64,000 nucleotides of DNA from Ziziphus jujuba (Eukaryota; Streptophyta; Magnoliopsida; Rosales; Rhamnaceae), in assembly GCF_031755915.1 (NCBI RefSeq), contig NC_083389.1, forward strand, positions 22,319,001-22,383,000, read 5' to 3'. The notes under the pieces are model-generated. The model was not told where the DNA came from, did not search any database, and saw only the letters and a program-made list of their open reading frames with translations. Shown here piece after piece: positions 35,701-48,627 of the stretch (within the stretch, counting starts at the first letter, position 1; every line of letters starts with the position of its first letter). Both the position numbers and the translations under genes were made by a program.

Positions 35701-37499
35701 CGCTTTTATAGCAAACTTTGATGAAGTTATGAGTTAATAGTTCAAAACCCAAATACAGTGCCTGCTAACACATGCAACTTTACCGCCAATCACGTGCATT
35801 GCGTACAACAAAATCCACCTCCAACCCTCAGTTGAGTGTGGAATGGTGAGAGCCGATCCACTGATCATCTCGGGATGCTGATTGCGGTGGTGACCCAAGC
35901 TCTTTGATGTCAAGGTAGTCCTCTAGAAGTGTTGCTGGCGATCAAAGGCAAGATGAAATACGCTATTTTCCCAATATTTAAAGGGTATTCTCTTGTACTA
36001 AAATACTGTAATTAAGAGTTATACATACTTGAATGGGTTAAATCATAATTTAATAAATTCTTATATTTCTAGTAGGATATAGGTGAAATTTTTATTTGTA
36101 AATGTTTAACTTTTGGCAAGCATAGCAAATTTCAAAAGTTAGATAAGTATGAATTATAAATTTTCAAGTATAAATTCAAGTGAAGAAGAAAAAAATATGA
36201 TAAAAAAATTGAAACTAAAAATATAAAGGCGAGCCAGAATAAATTAAAATACTAGGAATTTTCAAAAAATTACTAAGGAAAATATAATCACTAACAAAAA
36301 AAAAAAATGCAAATCAAAATAATTTATGCTTAAAAACTACAAATATATATAAATATGTATGCGGCTAACAGTCAAAATTTACTGATTACAAAATTTAACT
36401 AAAGAACTTTAGTTTAATGTAGCTTGTCCAATCGTGTGGAGTGATAGATAATACAAGAGCAGTAGCTCTTGTAGCAAATCCTTTTCTTCCTCAACGAGCA
36501 AAGCATAGTTCGGCAAATTTGTAATCCTATAAGAAAATTAAGTTTTCAATGCCTTTTTGGTGTTGAAATGTTTGTTATCATATATGCTTAAAAACCTAAA
36601 ACATAGGCTTAATTTTTCGAAGTGGAATTAGGGAAAATAAAGCATGTTTGAGTGAAAAATAATCAAAATATATAACATCTCAAGCTAACGTATAGTATAT
36701 CTCCATGATAATGGTCTTTTATTTATTTATTTTTATTTTTTTCAATACATGTTAATTGTTGTTTAGTAGTGTTTGGAATTTATATTATATATAAAAATAA
36801 TATAGTCAATAAAATTTTTTTCTACATGTTATTATTAAATTTTCGATATAAGATTATTTAAACTTTAAATTTTAAAAATGAAAATTTAAAAATTTAATTT
36901 ACATAAATTATTTATGGATATTATTTATTAATAATAAATAATCTATTAATTTAAAATAGACAATTTCAATATATGACTATTCAAATTTCAAATTATATAT
37001 ATTATTATAATGAATAATTAATATAGCCAATTAAAGAAAATCATATTGAAATATCAATTATGATATTGAGTGTTAAAATTTAAAATTTAAAATTTTTTGC
37101 TTATAAAACTAATATTATTAATCCCAAAACTTTAAAAATTATTTTTTTAACCAATAAAAAATTAGGATAATAAATTGTGGACCAACACTAAATTAGGAAA
37201 AGTTTCCAATTACCTCATAAATATTAATTAAATACCATTTATATATGGTTAATACCATAACTGGTAATTAAGCTGCGTTTAATTTCATTTATATGAAAAA
37301 AATAAATATAAAGGTAGCCAATTATTTAAGGGATGTTGATCCAAAACACTCAAATTGCAATTTTTTTTTTCCTTTTAAACATCTAGATTACAATTTTTAA
37401 ATTTGTCAATTGATTGGGGAATTAAAGAAGCCCAAATAAAGTTACTTTTATTTTTTGAAAAGTAATAATGAATATGAATAAGACAAACAATATCTTTTA
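35701..37499. other. AT-rich intergenic DNA, no gene recognised
   Basis: From 35.7 to 36.0 kb the base composition is mixed, without a recognisable domain. From there to 37.5 kb the sequence is strongly AT-rich, with no open frame of interest. Confidence 0.55.
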
Positions 37500-38140
37500 G
37501 AAATAATAATTTTTGTTTTTGTTTTTTGGAGCAAATGAAGTTTGAATAAGACTAATTATTTATTTTGAAAGTAAATAATTTTTTCTTGAATAAATAAGAG
37601 CATAAGTAACACTAGATTCATAATATTCAAATTGAAAAAGATGGTGAACATACATAGTTATTTTCATATTGATTCAAATAATAAAGAAAAATGTTTTGCT
37701 TTTAAATAATGGTCATATTTTAGGAATTGGAAAAAATTTACATTTATTATTCAAAACAATATTTTTGTTTTTATCAAGTTTTGAAGGTTTTCAACTATAA
37801 ATAGACAATGAAGCAAATGATCTTTAAAACTCCCAATCAATCAGAAATACAAGTATTAAACAATGTTTCCTCTTTAATTTTAATTTTTGTTATAATATTT
37901 TTTTATTCTCTAGAAAAAATTATTGTTATTTTTTGTTGTTTCACTTTATTGATTAAATTTATATTTAAAATCCTTTTTGTGATAAGGCATTGAAGAATTT
38001 TTAATTTGTTTATTTTTTATAAATTAAAACAATCGTCTGATATTTGTCAAATTTATGTTGCCTAATTATTATTATTTTATTATCATATATTTTTTTTTTC
38101 TATTTGATTTTAGAGTAGCACGTCTGCACCAATTGAAAGA
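37500..38140 (+). repeat. Dispersed repeat copy B, probably LTR-derived
   Basis: A diverged relative of 7990-8710. Shared blocks in the same order are TTATTTTGAAAGTAA then TTCTTGAA, an ACTATAAATAGACAATG TATA-like region at about 37794-37810, a T-rich stretch, and GTAGCACGTCTGCACC at about 38115-38130. The small open frame at 37808-37993 is hydrophobic low-complexity sequence and is not called as a gene. Confidence 0.4.
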
Positions 38141-38739
38141 GACATTTTAATTGATTGATTTTTGTAAAAGTACCAAATAATATTAAGGAAAATTATCAAA
38201 ATTTATAACAATATATTAATGGTCTTTAGTCTTTACTCATAAAAATAACATAATTAATTAATTTAGTTTGATTTAAATAATTAATTATTATAAATTATTC
38301 TTGAAATCATCTGTTGTAGTTACACATACTGTACATCGTACGGGATTGATACTAGTGAAATAATAAAATAAGTTAAACGTAAAGTTATACTTATAATTTA
38401 ATTAGCAAGTGACCATTATTCAATTATTATATTTAATTTTAATATTTTCACAAAATTAAAAATAAAAATTAATGATGAAAAATAAGAAAATGAAAAATCT
38501 AATTTACTTGTTATTTTCATATATTGATAATATGTGTAAGTAAAAGCATATATAAAAGAAAAATACTATTTGTCCCCATGGGTGATGGATTACCAATGGA
38601 ACCTACATGTTAGGTAGTGGTTTAAATGGTTACTACTAAAATGTTTACTTTTTCTTATTAAGGTTTTAGTATTAAAAAATAAAATAGATTTACATGTTCT
38701 CGATTAAAATTACAACACCAAAATAGTAAACTAACAACA

Positions 38740-39470
38740 CTAATTATGCGACGATACACAAAAATTGCGTCTGTCAAAAGAAAGCCATAATGCTGAACAT
38801 AAAGCGTCGTTTAGAATGCTAGAATTAGACGATGCTTCCGCAATACACGCGTCGCTTAATAACAACAATACATGATGCTTTCTTTTGGTGTCGTTTGTTC
38901 TTTGAATAAAAACATTAGCTAATGCTTTTATAAATCAGACGTCAGTAAAAAATTGATATTGGACAATGCTTTTGTGAAGAAAGCATCGGCTATTATAATT
39001 TTTTATCAAAATTTATTCTAATTTTATTTAATTTTAGTATTATAAAGAAAAATAACTATATTAAAGAACAATAACTATATTAAGTAGAAGTGTTCACCAA
39101 AACAAATAAACAATTTAATTAATGGATTTTTGTTTCAATATTAATGTAATTAGTAAGTAAATTAAAAAGATTTGGAAAAATTGATATTACACGACGCTTT
39201 TATGATAAAAGCATCGGTTATTATATTTTTGCCCAAACTTTATTCTAATTTATTTAATTTTCAGGAATATAAAGAAGAGTAAATATATTAATTAGAAGTG
39301 TACACCAAAATAAATAAATATTTTAATTAATTAATTTGTGTTTTATTAATGTTTATGTTATTAATTTGTAAATTTAAAAAATATGTAAAAAATAATTTGA
39401 ATAAGGTTTGGGCAATGCTTTTCGATCTGAAAATGGATTGAAAAGCATCCCCTATTTGTATTTTTTAATT
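38740..39470. repeat. CACTA-like subterminal repeat array
   Basis: Several short hairpin-like pairs of the form GACGCTTTT...AAAAGCATCG recur, with variants at about 38800-38960, 38965-38990, 39192-39225 and 39415-39450. A larger unit of about 230 bp is repeated, starting at about 38950 and 39180 (ATTGATATT...GCTTTT...AAAGCATCGG, then a T-rich stretch, then GAAGTGT.CACCAAAA). GCGACGCTTTT-type arrays are characteristic of CACTA/En-Spm subterminal regions in plants. No CACTA terminus or transposase was found, so the assignment is tentative. Confidence 0.5.
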
Positions 39471-39550
39471 TATATTTTAAAAGAATATCAACATGTCCTA
39501 TGACTTAAAGTAATTTATAATAAGAGATAAGATAAAAAAACAAACAACCT

Positions 39551-40530
39551 TGATATGAACCTAGGTCGACTTGTTCATAAACCCATATTATATTAGTCCG
39601 GATCAAAATTAAGTTTAGATTCTATTGGCAACCTTGACCCCTAATCAACTTCTGAATATAGAAACTTTGGTATATGTCGAAGACGCACAATAGGTTATGA
39701 ATTGTTCTATTGATAAGTCAGATTAAAATACTCATTTTCTATTTGGTGTTTTAGGTATTCTAAGAGAACTAAAAGAGATCTTTCTCACAAGTATTTTGCT
39801 AAATGAATGATGATGTACCTCTCATTGAGAAAATAAGCCTTTAAATAGGCTAAAGCCATAAACAAACAAAACCCTAAAACAATATATGAAACCGGCCAAA
39901 AAGCATGAAACAATGATGTGGTCGATTCTTACATGTATTTCCTAATCTAATTTGTTTTAATTAATTTCTTAATTTTGGAAGAGGAATTAATTAATTTAAA
40001 ATAAAAAATATTAAAATTCAACCTTCCTAAATCAAAATTTCCAAAAAATAATTAAATAAAAATAAAAATAAAAGACTATTTCCTAAAACAAAAATTAAAT
40101 TTTAGATTTGGAAAGTATTTTACTAGCTTTCCAAATAACCTGTCTTTGTTTAATCATCAGCTAGTTTACTCTCCAAATAAGATGCAATATGCCTTTTAAG
40201 TTGTCAAATAGGATTAGAACTGGTCCCCACATGTTGCAATTTATTGAAATGATCAAAGTTTGCTTGGATTACAAGTAAATCCCTTCTCAGTGCCAATCTT
40301 GCAAAGTCTGCAAATATTGAAGCTTGTGTGCCTTTAGCCATGCTTGGACGTCCTTGCTTCTGCCTTGACATGATTTTGTAACTTCTTGGTGAGCTCAAGC
40401 ATCTCCATAAGCACACAAATTGGTCCCTTGCTTCAAAGTCCTTAAATGCATCAAAACAGCTTTCCGGGTCATATATACCTTTAAAACCTAGATACTCAGC
40501 ACGGGCTTATAATCTTCTAGTATAATTATG
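39551..40530 (-). repeat. G2 3' LTR
   Basis: The left edge TGATATGAACCTAGG matches the left edge of the LTR at 45932 (TGATACGAACCTAGG), and similarity continues for about 640 bp to CTCCAAATAAG at about 40190. The outer (right) limit is uncertain. On the minus strand AAGAAGACA at about 40530-40538 could be the decayed polypurine tract, which would place the LTR border at about 40530. Confidence 0.65.
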
Positions 40531-40553
40531 TCTTCTTGAAATTTAATTACTCA

Positions 40554-43500
40554 TTATATGAAACTAACAAGATTGTACTTAAGCCTCCTAGTTTGAGCTC
40601 TAGTAATTGGCCTGGTCTTCAGTTGCACAGGATCAACACCCCAGCATGTAGTTGATGGTATGGGTTCAAGTGGGTTCTCATCATTCCTCTCATCTTGAAA
40701 GTGATTTGCCAACAAATCAAAGTCATCACCTGCAGAAAAAGGAGACAAATCAGAAACATTAAAGGTGGCACTCACATTATATTCACATGGTAAATCAAGT
40801 TTTTAGGAGTTTTCATTGACCATTTCCAAAACTTGAAAAGGTCCATTTCCTCGAGGCATAAGCTTTGACTTGTGTTGTTCAAGAAACCTCTCGTTTTTTG
40901 AGTGCAACCAAACCCAACCTCCGGGTTCGAATACCACTTTAATTCAACCTAGATTAGCAGTTTTAGCATATTGTTCAGTCCTTCCCTCAATACTTGCTCT
41001 AGTCTTTTCATGAACCTATTTAATAAACTCATCTTTCTGTTTACCATCTAGATTATTATGCTCACTTAAAAGGCAAATGTGTCAAATATAATGGAGTCAA
41101 AGGATTAAAACCATAAAAAATTTCAAATGGTGAATATTTAGTAGCAAATGTATAGTTCTATTATAAGCAAATTTAATATGCGGCGAACATTCTTCCCAAG
41201 TTCTCAAATTTATATAATTAGTGCTCTTAATAATGCAGAGAAAGTTATATTCACTACTTCAGTTTAACCATCAGTCTGTAGATAACAAGTAATGGAAAAT
41301 AAAAGTTTAGTGCCCAACTTAGCCCACAATGTTTTCCAAAAGTAACTTAAGAACTTAGCATCCTTATCTGAAACAATTGTCTTAGGCATACCATGAAGCC
41401 TTACTACTTCCCTAAAGAACAAATTAGCTACATGAGAAGCATCATCAGTTTTATTACATGCTAGAAAATGTGCCATCTTAGAAAATCTATCAACAAACAC
41501 AAAATTGAATCCTTATCCATCCTTGACCTAGGTAACCCAAGTACAAAATCCATAGATAAATCTATCTAAGGATGTGATGGAATAGGTAACGGCATATACA
41601 AACCATGTGGCTTTAGCTTTGAATTTGACTTCCTACAATTTATGCACCTTTCACAAATTTTCTCTATATCTTTCCTCATGTTCGGCCAATAAAAATGTTC
41701 TTGTAATATAGACAAAGTTTTTGCTACTCCAAAGTGTCCCATTAAACTTCCACTATTACCTTCCCTAACTAATAATTCCCTAAGGCTACAACTAGGCACT
41801 CAAAGTTTACTTTCCCTAAACAAATACCCATCAAATATAGAGAATTTATTAGATCCATGTTTAGGACAGTTTCTATATATGTCTCCAAAGTCACTATTAT
41901 GCTCATAAATTTCTTTTAATTGTTCAAAACCAAGTAATCTAGCATCTAAGGTTGAAAATAAAACATACCTTCAGGATAAAGCATCGGCTACCACATTTTC
42001 TTTACCTTTCTTGTAGAGTATGACATAAGAAAAAGTCTCGATGAATTTAATCCACCTTCCATGCCGTCGGTTAAGCTTTCCTTGGCCCTTGAGATATACT
42101 TCAAAGATTCATGATCCGTGTGAATCACAAACTCCTTCGGCATTAAGTAATGCTACCATGCTCCAAAGCTTAAACTAAAGCATACATCTCTTTGTCATAG
42201 ATTGGATAATTAAATGCTGTCCCATTTAATTTCTTGCTAAAGTATGCTATAGGTCTTCCTTCTTGCATCGACATAGCTCCAATACCTATACCTGAATCAT
42301 TACATTCAATCTTAAAAGTCTTAGAAAAATTAGGTAAAACCAATAAATAGGCATTAGTTAATTTTTCTTTCAACAAGTTAAAAGACCTCTCTTTTGTGTC
42401 TCCTCATTGTAAAAGCTAGCAAAACCATGAAAACTTCTTACCTGGGTGATAGTAGTAGGTTTCAACCACTCTTAGATTGCTATGACCTTGGATTGGTTAA
42501 CTTTAATTCCTGCAACACTCACAACAAATCCTAGAAATACAAGCTCATATTGACAAAAATCACACTTTTTAGAATTACCATACAATCTTTCCTTCCTAAA
42601 TACCTCTAAAACTAACCTAAGGTGTTCTATATGCTCATCTGAATTCTTGCTATATATGAGAATATCATCAAAATAAACAACCACAAATTTTTCCAATGAA
42701 TGGATACATGACATGGTTCATTAGTCTTAAGAAAGTGCTGGGTACATTAATTAATCCAAAATGCATTACTTCGATATGTAGGCATATTAGGAGTTGTAGC
42801 TCTGGGAATGAAGTTTATTTGATGTTTGATCTCTCGAATGCAAAAGAGAAGAAATAAAACTCGACAATATAAGCTCTTGAGGGTTAGCTAGATGATATAA
42901 ATAAGCATCTTTATACAACATGACCAGCATTGGTCTCTTATTTAAAAATGTCTTTTTAATCTCACCTTGAATAAGTTAAAAGTTGGTCTTTTTCTTCTCT
43001 TCCTTTTTTCTTTTCGCTCTCACGTTTAGAAAACTTACCTTGGTGATTAGGCTCGGATGGCCCTCTTGTATGCTTGTTGAAGCTATGGGCGGCATGATAG
43101 ACTTCTCCTTTTGCCGTTTTGCCTCCCCCCTTTATTGCATTTGCATTTCATCTCTAAACCCTTCTTTTGAGGTTAACAGATTAAGCTTAATTTTCTTACC
43201 TTTAAATCGGTATACAATAGAATTTTCCCGACCATAGTGTATGGTATTCTTTTCAAATTGGCATGTTCTTCCAAATAAAATATGTCCCACATGCATAGGT
43301 ACAACATCACACAAAACCACATCCATATAGTTATCACTACTAAACTTTACCTTGGCTTGTTTATTTACCTTCATCTCTCCACTACCATTAAGCCATCGAA
43401 GTCTATATGATTCTGGATGTTTGATTGTTGTTAAACCTAACTTCTCCACCACCACAGTACTAATAACATTGGCACAACTTCCACTGTCTATAATCATACT

Positions 43501-43762
43501 AAAAATATTACTTTGAATGTCATATTGAGTATGGAAGATGTTGTCCTTTTTGATCTTCATCCTTGTACATGGTCAAAACCCTTTGTGCCATCAAACTTAG
43601 TTTGGCTCTTGAAGCTTTTTGAGTCACGGGTTCATCATGCTCAATTTTAGCTACAAACTCCTCACTATCATATTCCAACTTTCCATTGTCCTTTAGCACC
43701 ATAATTCTTCTCTTTGGACATTGGTTGGCAATATATCCTCGGCCCTGAGATTTAAAACACAC
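40554..43762 (-). pseudogene. G2 pol (protease, RT, RNase H, integrase), broken
   Basis: Minus-strand pieces: degenerate zinc knuckle and linker (43520-43762); protease with MIIDSGSCANV (43132-43560); linker with RPMLVMLYKDAYL at about 42900-42940; RT C-terminal half with VVVYFDDILIYSKNSDEHIE (42472-42714); RNase H (42170-42376, [10 protein letters not shown] in place of the usual HTDAS-type motif); integrase zinc region with C-X2-C (41566-41799); integrase core with [10 protein letters not shown] and VSDKDAKF (41264-41500); C-terminal tail with PITRAQTRRLK (40554-40775). Stops and frameshifts separate all of them. About 110 codons of RT, covering the fingers and first palm motifs, are deleted at about 42765, where protease-linker sequence passes straight to NVPSTF. 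Confidence 0.85.
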
Positions 43763-44690
43763 AATATCACAAGCTCTTGATGGTTTATGATTGGCTTTAC
43801 TTTTGAATTTTTGTGCTTGTACAAATTCGGTCCTTTTGTCCCTCCTTGGCTGATTGGAGTTCCTTTTCTCCAGCTTCGATTTTGTTCTTGGTTCGAATGC
43901 TAGATTGCTTCTTGAATTAGATGAACTTGCTCTTCCATTACTTTAAGCTCCTCTAGGTCATGTGTTACCACCCCTCCTCTTAAATTGGTTCTTAATTTTG
44001 ATGGCAACATGTAGCATCTCTTCCAATTTCATATATTGTTGTGGTTCAACCTGGTTAGTAATTTCTCGGTTTAATCTTCCAAGAAACCTAGCCATTGTTT
44101 CCTCATCATAAACATCTCTATCGCCTTGTAGTAGTCCTCCATTGACCTACTTCCTTAAGACAAACATTGTAATCTTTGATACAACATTCTGTGGGAATAT
44201 CTTGGTACAAATCTCTTCCTCATGGCTCATTTTATTTGTCTCCAAGTGGTTATTAACTCATCATCAATTTTCTTTCGGGTACTTTGCTCATTATTCCACC
44301 ATTGCAATGCATAATGACCAAATTCCAAGGTTGCCAACTTAACCTTTTTAGCCACTGAATAGTTATGACGTTCAAAGATCATCTCCATCTGTTCTTCCCA
44401 TTCCATGTAAGCCTTCAGATCACTTTTTTTCAAAAATGGTGGTATGCTGACCTTAATATTTCCGAGATCATCATCTTCATCTTAGGTTTGCCTTCCATGG
44501 TTTTGCCTTCCTTGGAGTGTAAATATGTCTTCATATTCCTCCTCAAAATTGTCTCCAAAGTCCTTTTCTTCAAATTCATCCCTAAAATGTCTACGGCCTC
44601 CTCTACCTCAACCATGTCCTCCTTGAGCTTCTATCCTAGGGTTCGGCCTTCTTTGTTGGTTCTCAAATCTGTCATTCTTTCATCAAGTTG
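43763..44690 (-). pseudogene. G2 gag, broken
   Basis: The best-preserved part (44227-44433) reads LKAYMEWEEQMEMIFERHNY, then VKLATLEFGHYALQWWNN and TTWRQIK, the core of plant gypsy gag (Retrotrans_gag family). Downstream gag helices at 43960-44220 are split by frameshifts. The single zinc knuckle just beyond has lost its second Cys and its His (CFKSQGRGYIANQC). Confidence 0.75.
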
Positions 44691-45917
44691 ATCAAACTAA
44701 GCATTCGTCCTTTATAATGGCTCCAATACCACCTGTATGTCAGTAGGTTCGACTAAACTCCATGATGCTCTAAACTCTCCCTTGAACCCCACAGAATCTT
44801 CTCCAAGTTCTCTTATACAATCATCTCCCCTTCGTAATCTTGAATCTATCATGCTAGTGAAATAATATAAGAAACTCACCAAATTCACTCCTTTACGTGT
44901 ATCACTCAAACAGAGTCTTAACACTCATGTTTCAATTACTTTTGGCTTTTAACCTTCTTATAAACTTACACTCTTTTGCCCTTATCATTTCCAGATATTA
45001 TCTCAAAGTTGTATTAAAACACACTTAAAACCAGCAACTAGATCACAAGTATGTTCTAATTAAACTTATTAATTTGTAGCAAGAAACAAGCAAATTGTGA
45101 GTGAAATATAACACCTACTCTCGGCTTTACTACCCACAAAATAAAAAAAATAACAAAGGCAATTTTTGGATTTAGCAAGGTAATGAACCAAAATATTAAG
45201 AAACCAAAATTCAATGATAAAATTTAGAAAAGGATTCAGACAATCAACTAGAATGCAATTTGAATAAAAATATAAGTTAATTTTTGGTTGTAGTTCTCAT
45301 AATTTAGGTCTTTGTATCAAATCCTTAAGCCAATTTTAATCCAATCACTTAACACACAACATTACAATACCCAGCAACCAATGTTGAATAACAGCAACCC
45401 TAAATTACAATTGAATTTTTCCAAATCCAAACAAACTTAATTTTCAACGACTTCACAAACCGGCCTTTTACACAATTTTTTTTTTATCACACACCAAATA
45501 ATATCAACACAATTTCCAGTAACAAGATCACCACAAAAAATCGCAAATTGAATGCCAAACAACTTCCCAAAACCGATTCTAATTTCCAAGTAAAACAAAT
45601 TGCAAATTTTAAGGTTTTTGCAATATGTTTTCAAATCTTTTTTTTTTTAATATATGAATGCAACTAATTAAGATTAAAACCAGCAAAGAAAAATCAACAA
45701 TAAACCAAATTGCTAAGAACCAATATTCAAAGTCAACCAACAAACTAGAAAGTAAAAATTTGGCTATCAAAAGGAAACCTTAATTCAGTTGTGAATTTTT
45801 TTTTTTTTTTAATGCAGAACGTGTAGATAGAACCAATCTTAACCTAATGTAAAAATTGCAAAATAACATAAAAATAAAACAAAGCAAACAAGATAGATTA
45901 AACCTGAATAGAATTCA
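44691..45917 (-). other. G2 leader (5' untranslated) region
   Basis: AT-rich sequence without coding potential between the gag remnant and the primer-binding site. Blocks near 44840-44960 (ACTCACC..., CACTCAA..., TTTTGGCTTTTA) are shared with 46720-46850, the leader of the neighbouring related element. Confidence 0.6.
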
Positions 45918-45929
45918 ACTTTGATACCA
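45918..45929 (-). other. G2 primer-binding site (decayed)
   Basis: On the minus strand this reads TGGTATCAAAGT, two mismatches from the initiator-Met tRNA type TGGTATCAGAGC, and lies 2 bp inside the LTR end. Confidence 0.6.
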
Positions 45930-45931
45930 AA

Positions 45932-46530
45932 TGATACGAACCTAGGTTGACTGACTCCTAAACCCGTATTATATTAGCCTAGATCGAAATTAAGTTCAGA
46001 TTCTAATGGCCACCTTGACCTCTAATCAACTTGTGACTAGAATCTTGGTATATGTCGAAGTTGCCACAATAGGTTATGGATTGTTCTATTGATAAGTCAA
46101 ACTAAAGCACTTATTTTCTATTCGGTGTTTTAAGTGTTCTAAGAGAACTAAGAGAATCTTTCTCACAAATATTTTTCTGATTGAATGATGATTTACGTTG
46201 TATTGAGAAAATAAGCCTTTAAATAGGCTAAAGTCAAAAACAAATAAAGCCCTAAAACAATAGATGAAACCGACCAATAAGAATGAAACATTGATGTTGC
46301 CGATTTTGACATGTATTTCCTAATCTAATTTGTATTAATTAATTCCTTAATTTTGGAAGAGGAATTAATTAATTTACAATAAAAAATATTAAAATTCAAC
46401 CTTCCTAAATCAATTTGTCCAAAAAATAATTAAATAAAAACAAATAAAAGTCAAATTTCATATTTGGAAAGTATTTGACCAGCTTTCTAAATAAGTTGTT
46501 TTTGTCCAATTACCAGCTAATTTAGACTCC
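45932..46530 (-). repeat. G2 5' LTR, truncated
   Basis: It starts TGATACGAACCTAGG and parallels 39551-40190. At ACTCCAAATAAG (about 46530) it switches without a normal LTR end to the gag-start region of element G3. The outer third of the LTR is therefore missing. Confidence 0.75.
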
Positions 46531-46707
46531 AAATAAGTGGTTTGTTGTACGAAAGCATCCTATCCTTAATTTGACTTCATTAATTTCTTCCTTAAGCTTT
46601 TTTATTTTGACCTTCAATTTAAACTTGAATTCCACCTTGAGCTTCTCTGTCTTGTCACCAATTAAAGCTTGTAAAAGTCTTGGATCAAAATCTATTTTTC
46701 GTACCAT
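46522..46707 (-). pseudogene. G3 gag start, truncated
   Basis: A short minus-strand frame starts MVRKIDFDPRLLQALIGD, followed by a Lys/Glu-rich stretch, then runs into LTR sequence of G2. It is placed as an N-terminal gag fragment because it lies downstream of a leader, PBS and LTR in the correct order. No gag core domain survives. Confidence 0.4.
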
Positions 46708-47914
46708 TTATTCTAGAAAAAGATTAGTAATAAAAGCACAATAATATAAGAGATCCTCACAATTTTACTACCTCATGTATTTCACTCAATCAATAACTTA
46801 ACACTCATATTTGCACACTAATTTTGGCTTTTACCCTCTAATGAGCTCACACTTTCTTTCCTTTTTCCTCTCTATTGGTTCTTTACAAACTACGTCCAAA
46901 ACAATACTATTTTGAAAATTAGGTCCAATTAACTTGTCAAAAAGATTGACTAACTTAGAAAAATAAGAAGCAAGCAAGAACAAATAATAGAACAATTGGT
47001 TTCAACCAAGAAAGAAATTGACCAAAGAATTGGAACAAATTAACCACAATAATAAATCTAGATATAACAAGTGATTTAGATACAAAAAGACAATTTAAGA
47101 TGACAAAGAACCAATTAAACCAAAGAATCAAAGAGTAAGAAAATAATACCTTGAATCGACCATAATTGTTTTTTAAATCTTAAGGCTTAGTGCTCCTTTT
47201 TCTAGCTAAACCTAAATCACTCAATTTGCAATATATATATATATATATATATATTAACCAAAACCAACAACAAGGTCTCAATAATCTTCACAATAGACTT
47301 TGACTTTCACCTTATTTTTTTAAAGTTTTTTTTTTTAGTTTTTTTTTAAAATTTTTTGACGTATCACCAAATATCAAGTAATTTACCAGCAAAAATATTA
47401 CCAAATATCTATCTCAATCCAAGTAATTCAACACCATTCATAAACTAAAGCAATGGATAAAGTTTAATTCAATTTGGTTCCACTAATGTATTTCGGCAAG
47501 GATGCAAACTGATATAATTTTTTTTTATCAAAATAATAATATGATGATAATGCAAAATTAACGACTAGAATTTAGCAAAAAAAAGATCACACAAAAATCA
47601 AAATTTTCAAAGAGAATAATTGATGCAATTTCGGCAAAAATTCAAAATTTGGAAATAGCAAGGACACCAAAAAGTTTTAGACCTAAACAAAGTTTGGTAC
47701 TCAAGAAAACCTAAACAAGATTCGAACTCAAACAAAATTTAGTGCAAAAAGAAATTTTTTTTTTCAGAATTTCTTTTTTTTTTTTTTTGGATGTTGATGA
47801 TAACGAAGAACTGACACAAATATATTAAAATGCAATCTAACCTAATGTTAAATTGCAGCGAAAACATAAAAATCAAAATTTAAAATATAATCAAACCTGA
47901 AAATTAGAAACCTT
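46708..47914 (-). other. G3 leader region
   Basis: AT-rich, non-coding, with blocks shared with the G2 leader. It includes (AT)n at 47229-47254 and T-runs. No gene is recognised. Confidence 0.55.
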
Positions 47915-47926
47915 GCTATGATACCA
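47915..47926 (-). other. G3 primer-binding site
   Basis: On the minus strand this reads TGGTATCATAGC, one mismatch from the initiator-Met tRNA type TGGTATCAGAGC, 3 bp inside the LTR that begins at 47930. Confidence 0.7.
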
Positions 47927-47929
47927 AAT

Positions 47930-48627
47930 TGATACGAGCCTAAGAAATTCAACCTAGATTCGTACAAACTAATACTCAATCGTCTAATTGATTCAGATTC
48001 TTATGGAATAAATGGAGCCACAAAAGGGTTACAAAAATACCCTATTGATAAGTCAAGGATTGAACTTTAATTCTTAAGTTAGAAAAGTCAAAGGATAGTT
48101 GTTAGAGAACCAACATGTTTAACTTTCACAAGTACTAATTTTGCTAAAGATCAAAAGTTATTGTATTAATAAAATTGAAGCCTTTTTATAGGAAAAAAAG
48201 ACATGCAAAAATAATAAGAAATTTGTGTAAAATACTTTCCTAAACTCAAATACCTAAATTCTAACTTATTTCCTAATTTAAATTTAACTAGTCAACTCCA
48301 TTATAGTTTAGAAAAGTGATAAATTACATGACATCTTAAGATTAGAAAACTAGTTAATTTTCCAACTAAAAGTAATTAAACACATAATAAAAATTAAAGG
48401 TTTTCTAAAATTAAAATAAGATTAAAATTGTAAAACTTTGTGAAAATAAATTGGTGATCAAGTAAGGTGCATAATTGGCCTGAAAAGGAAACAAGCTTAT
48501 TTCTTTCTTTTCAAGCCATGTTGGATAGCCACTTAGATGATACATGTCATGTCACATATCCAACGATGCCATGTCATCAAAGTGCCATGTCATCATGCTA
48601 TTGAGAAATGATAAAATGGCCCTAACA
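47930..48627 (-). repeat. G3 LTR flanked by both PBS and PPT (698 bp)
   Basis: The left edge is TGATACGAGCC and the right edge is GGCCCTAACA. It is only distantly similar to the G2 LTRs (shared words at the left edge, CTATTGATAAGTCAA, and AAGCCTTTTTATAGG, a TATA-like site). A PBS lies on its left and a polypurine tract (TGAAGGAGGACAA on the minus strand, 48628-48640) on its right. It can therefore serve as 5' LTR for sequence on the left and 3' LTR for sequence on the right. Confidence 0.7.

Larger units (their letters stand above)
39551..46530 (-). mobile_element. Degenerate Ty3/gypsy element G2
   Basis: LTR-related sequences at 39551-40530 and 45932-46530 flank minus-strand gag and pol remnants. 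A primer-binding-site-like sequence lies directly inside the right LTR (45918-45929). In element orientation the order is 5' LTR, PBS, leader, gag, protease, RT, RNase H, integrase, 3' LTR. The frame is broken many times and part of RT is deleted. The two LTRs differ at many positions, so the element is old. No chromodomain was seen at the pol C-terminus. Confidence 0.85.

Noticed and set aside
40204..40416. Minus-strand 70-codon open frame beside the gypsy pol tail
   Set aside because: It lies within the probable LTR of G2 and has no recognisable domain.
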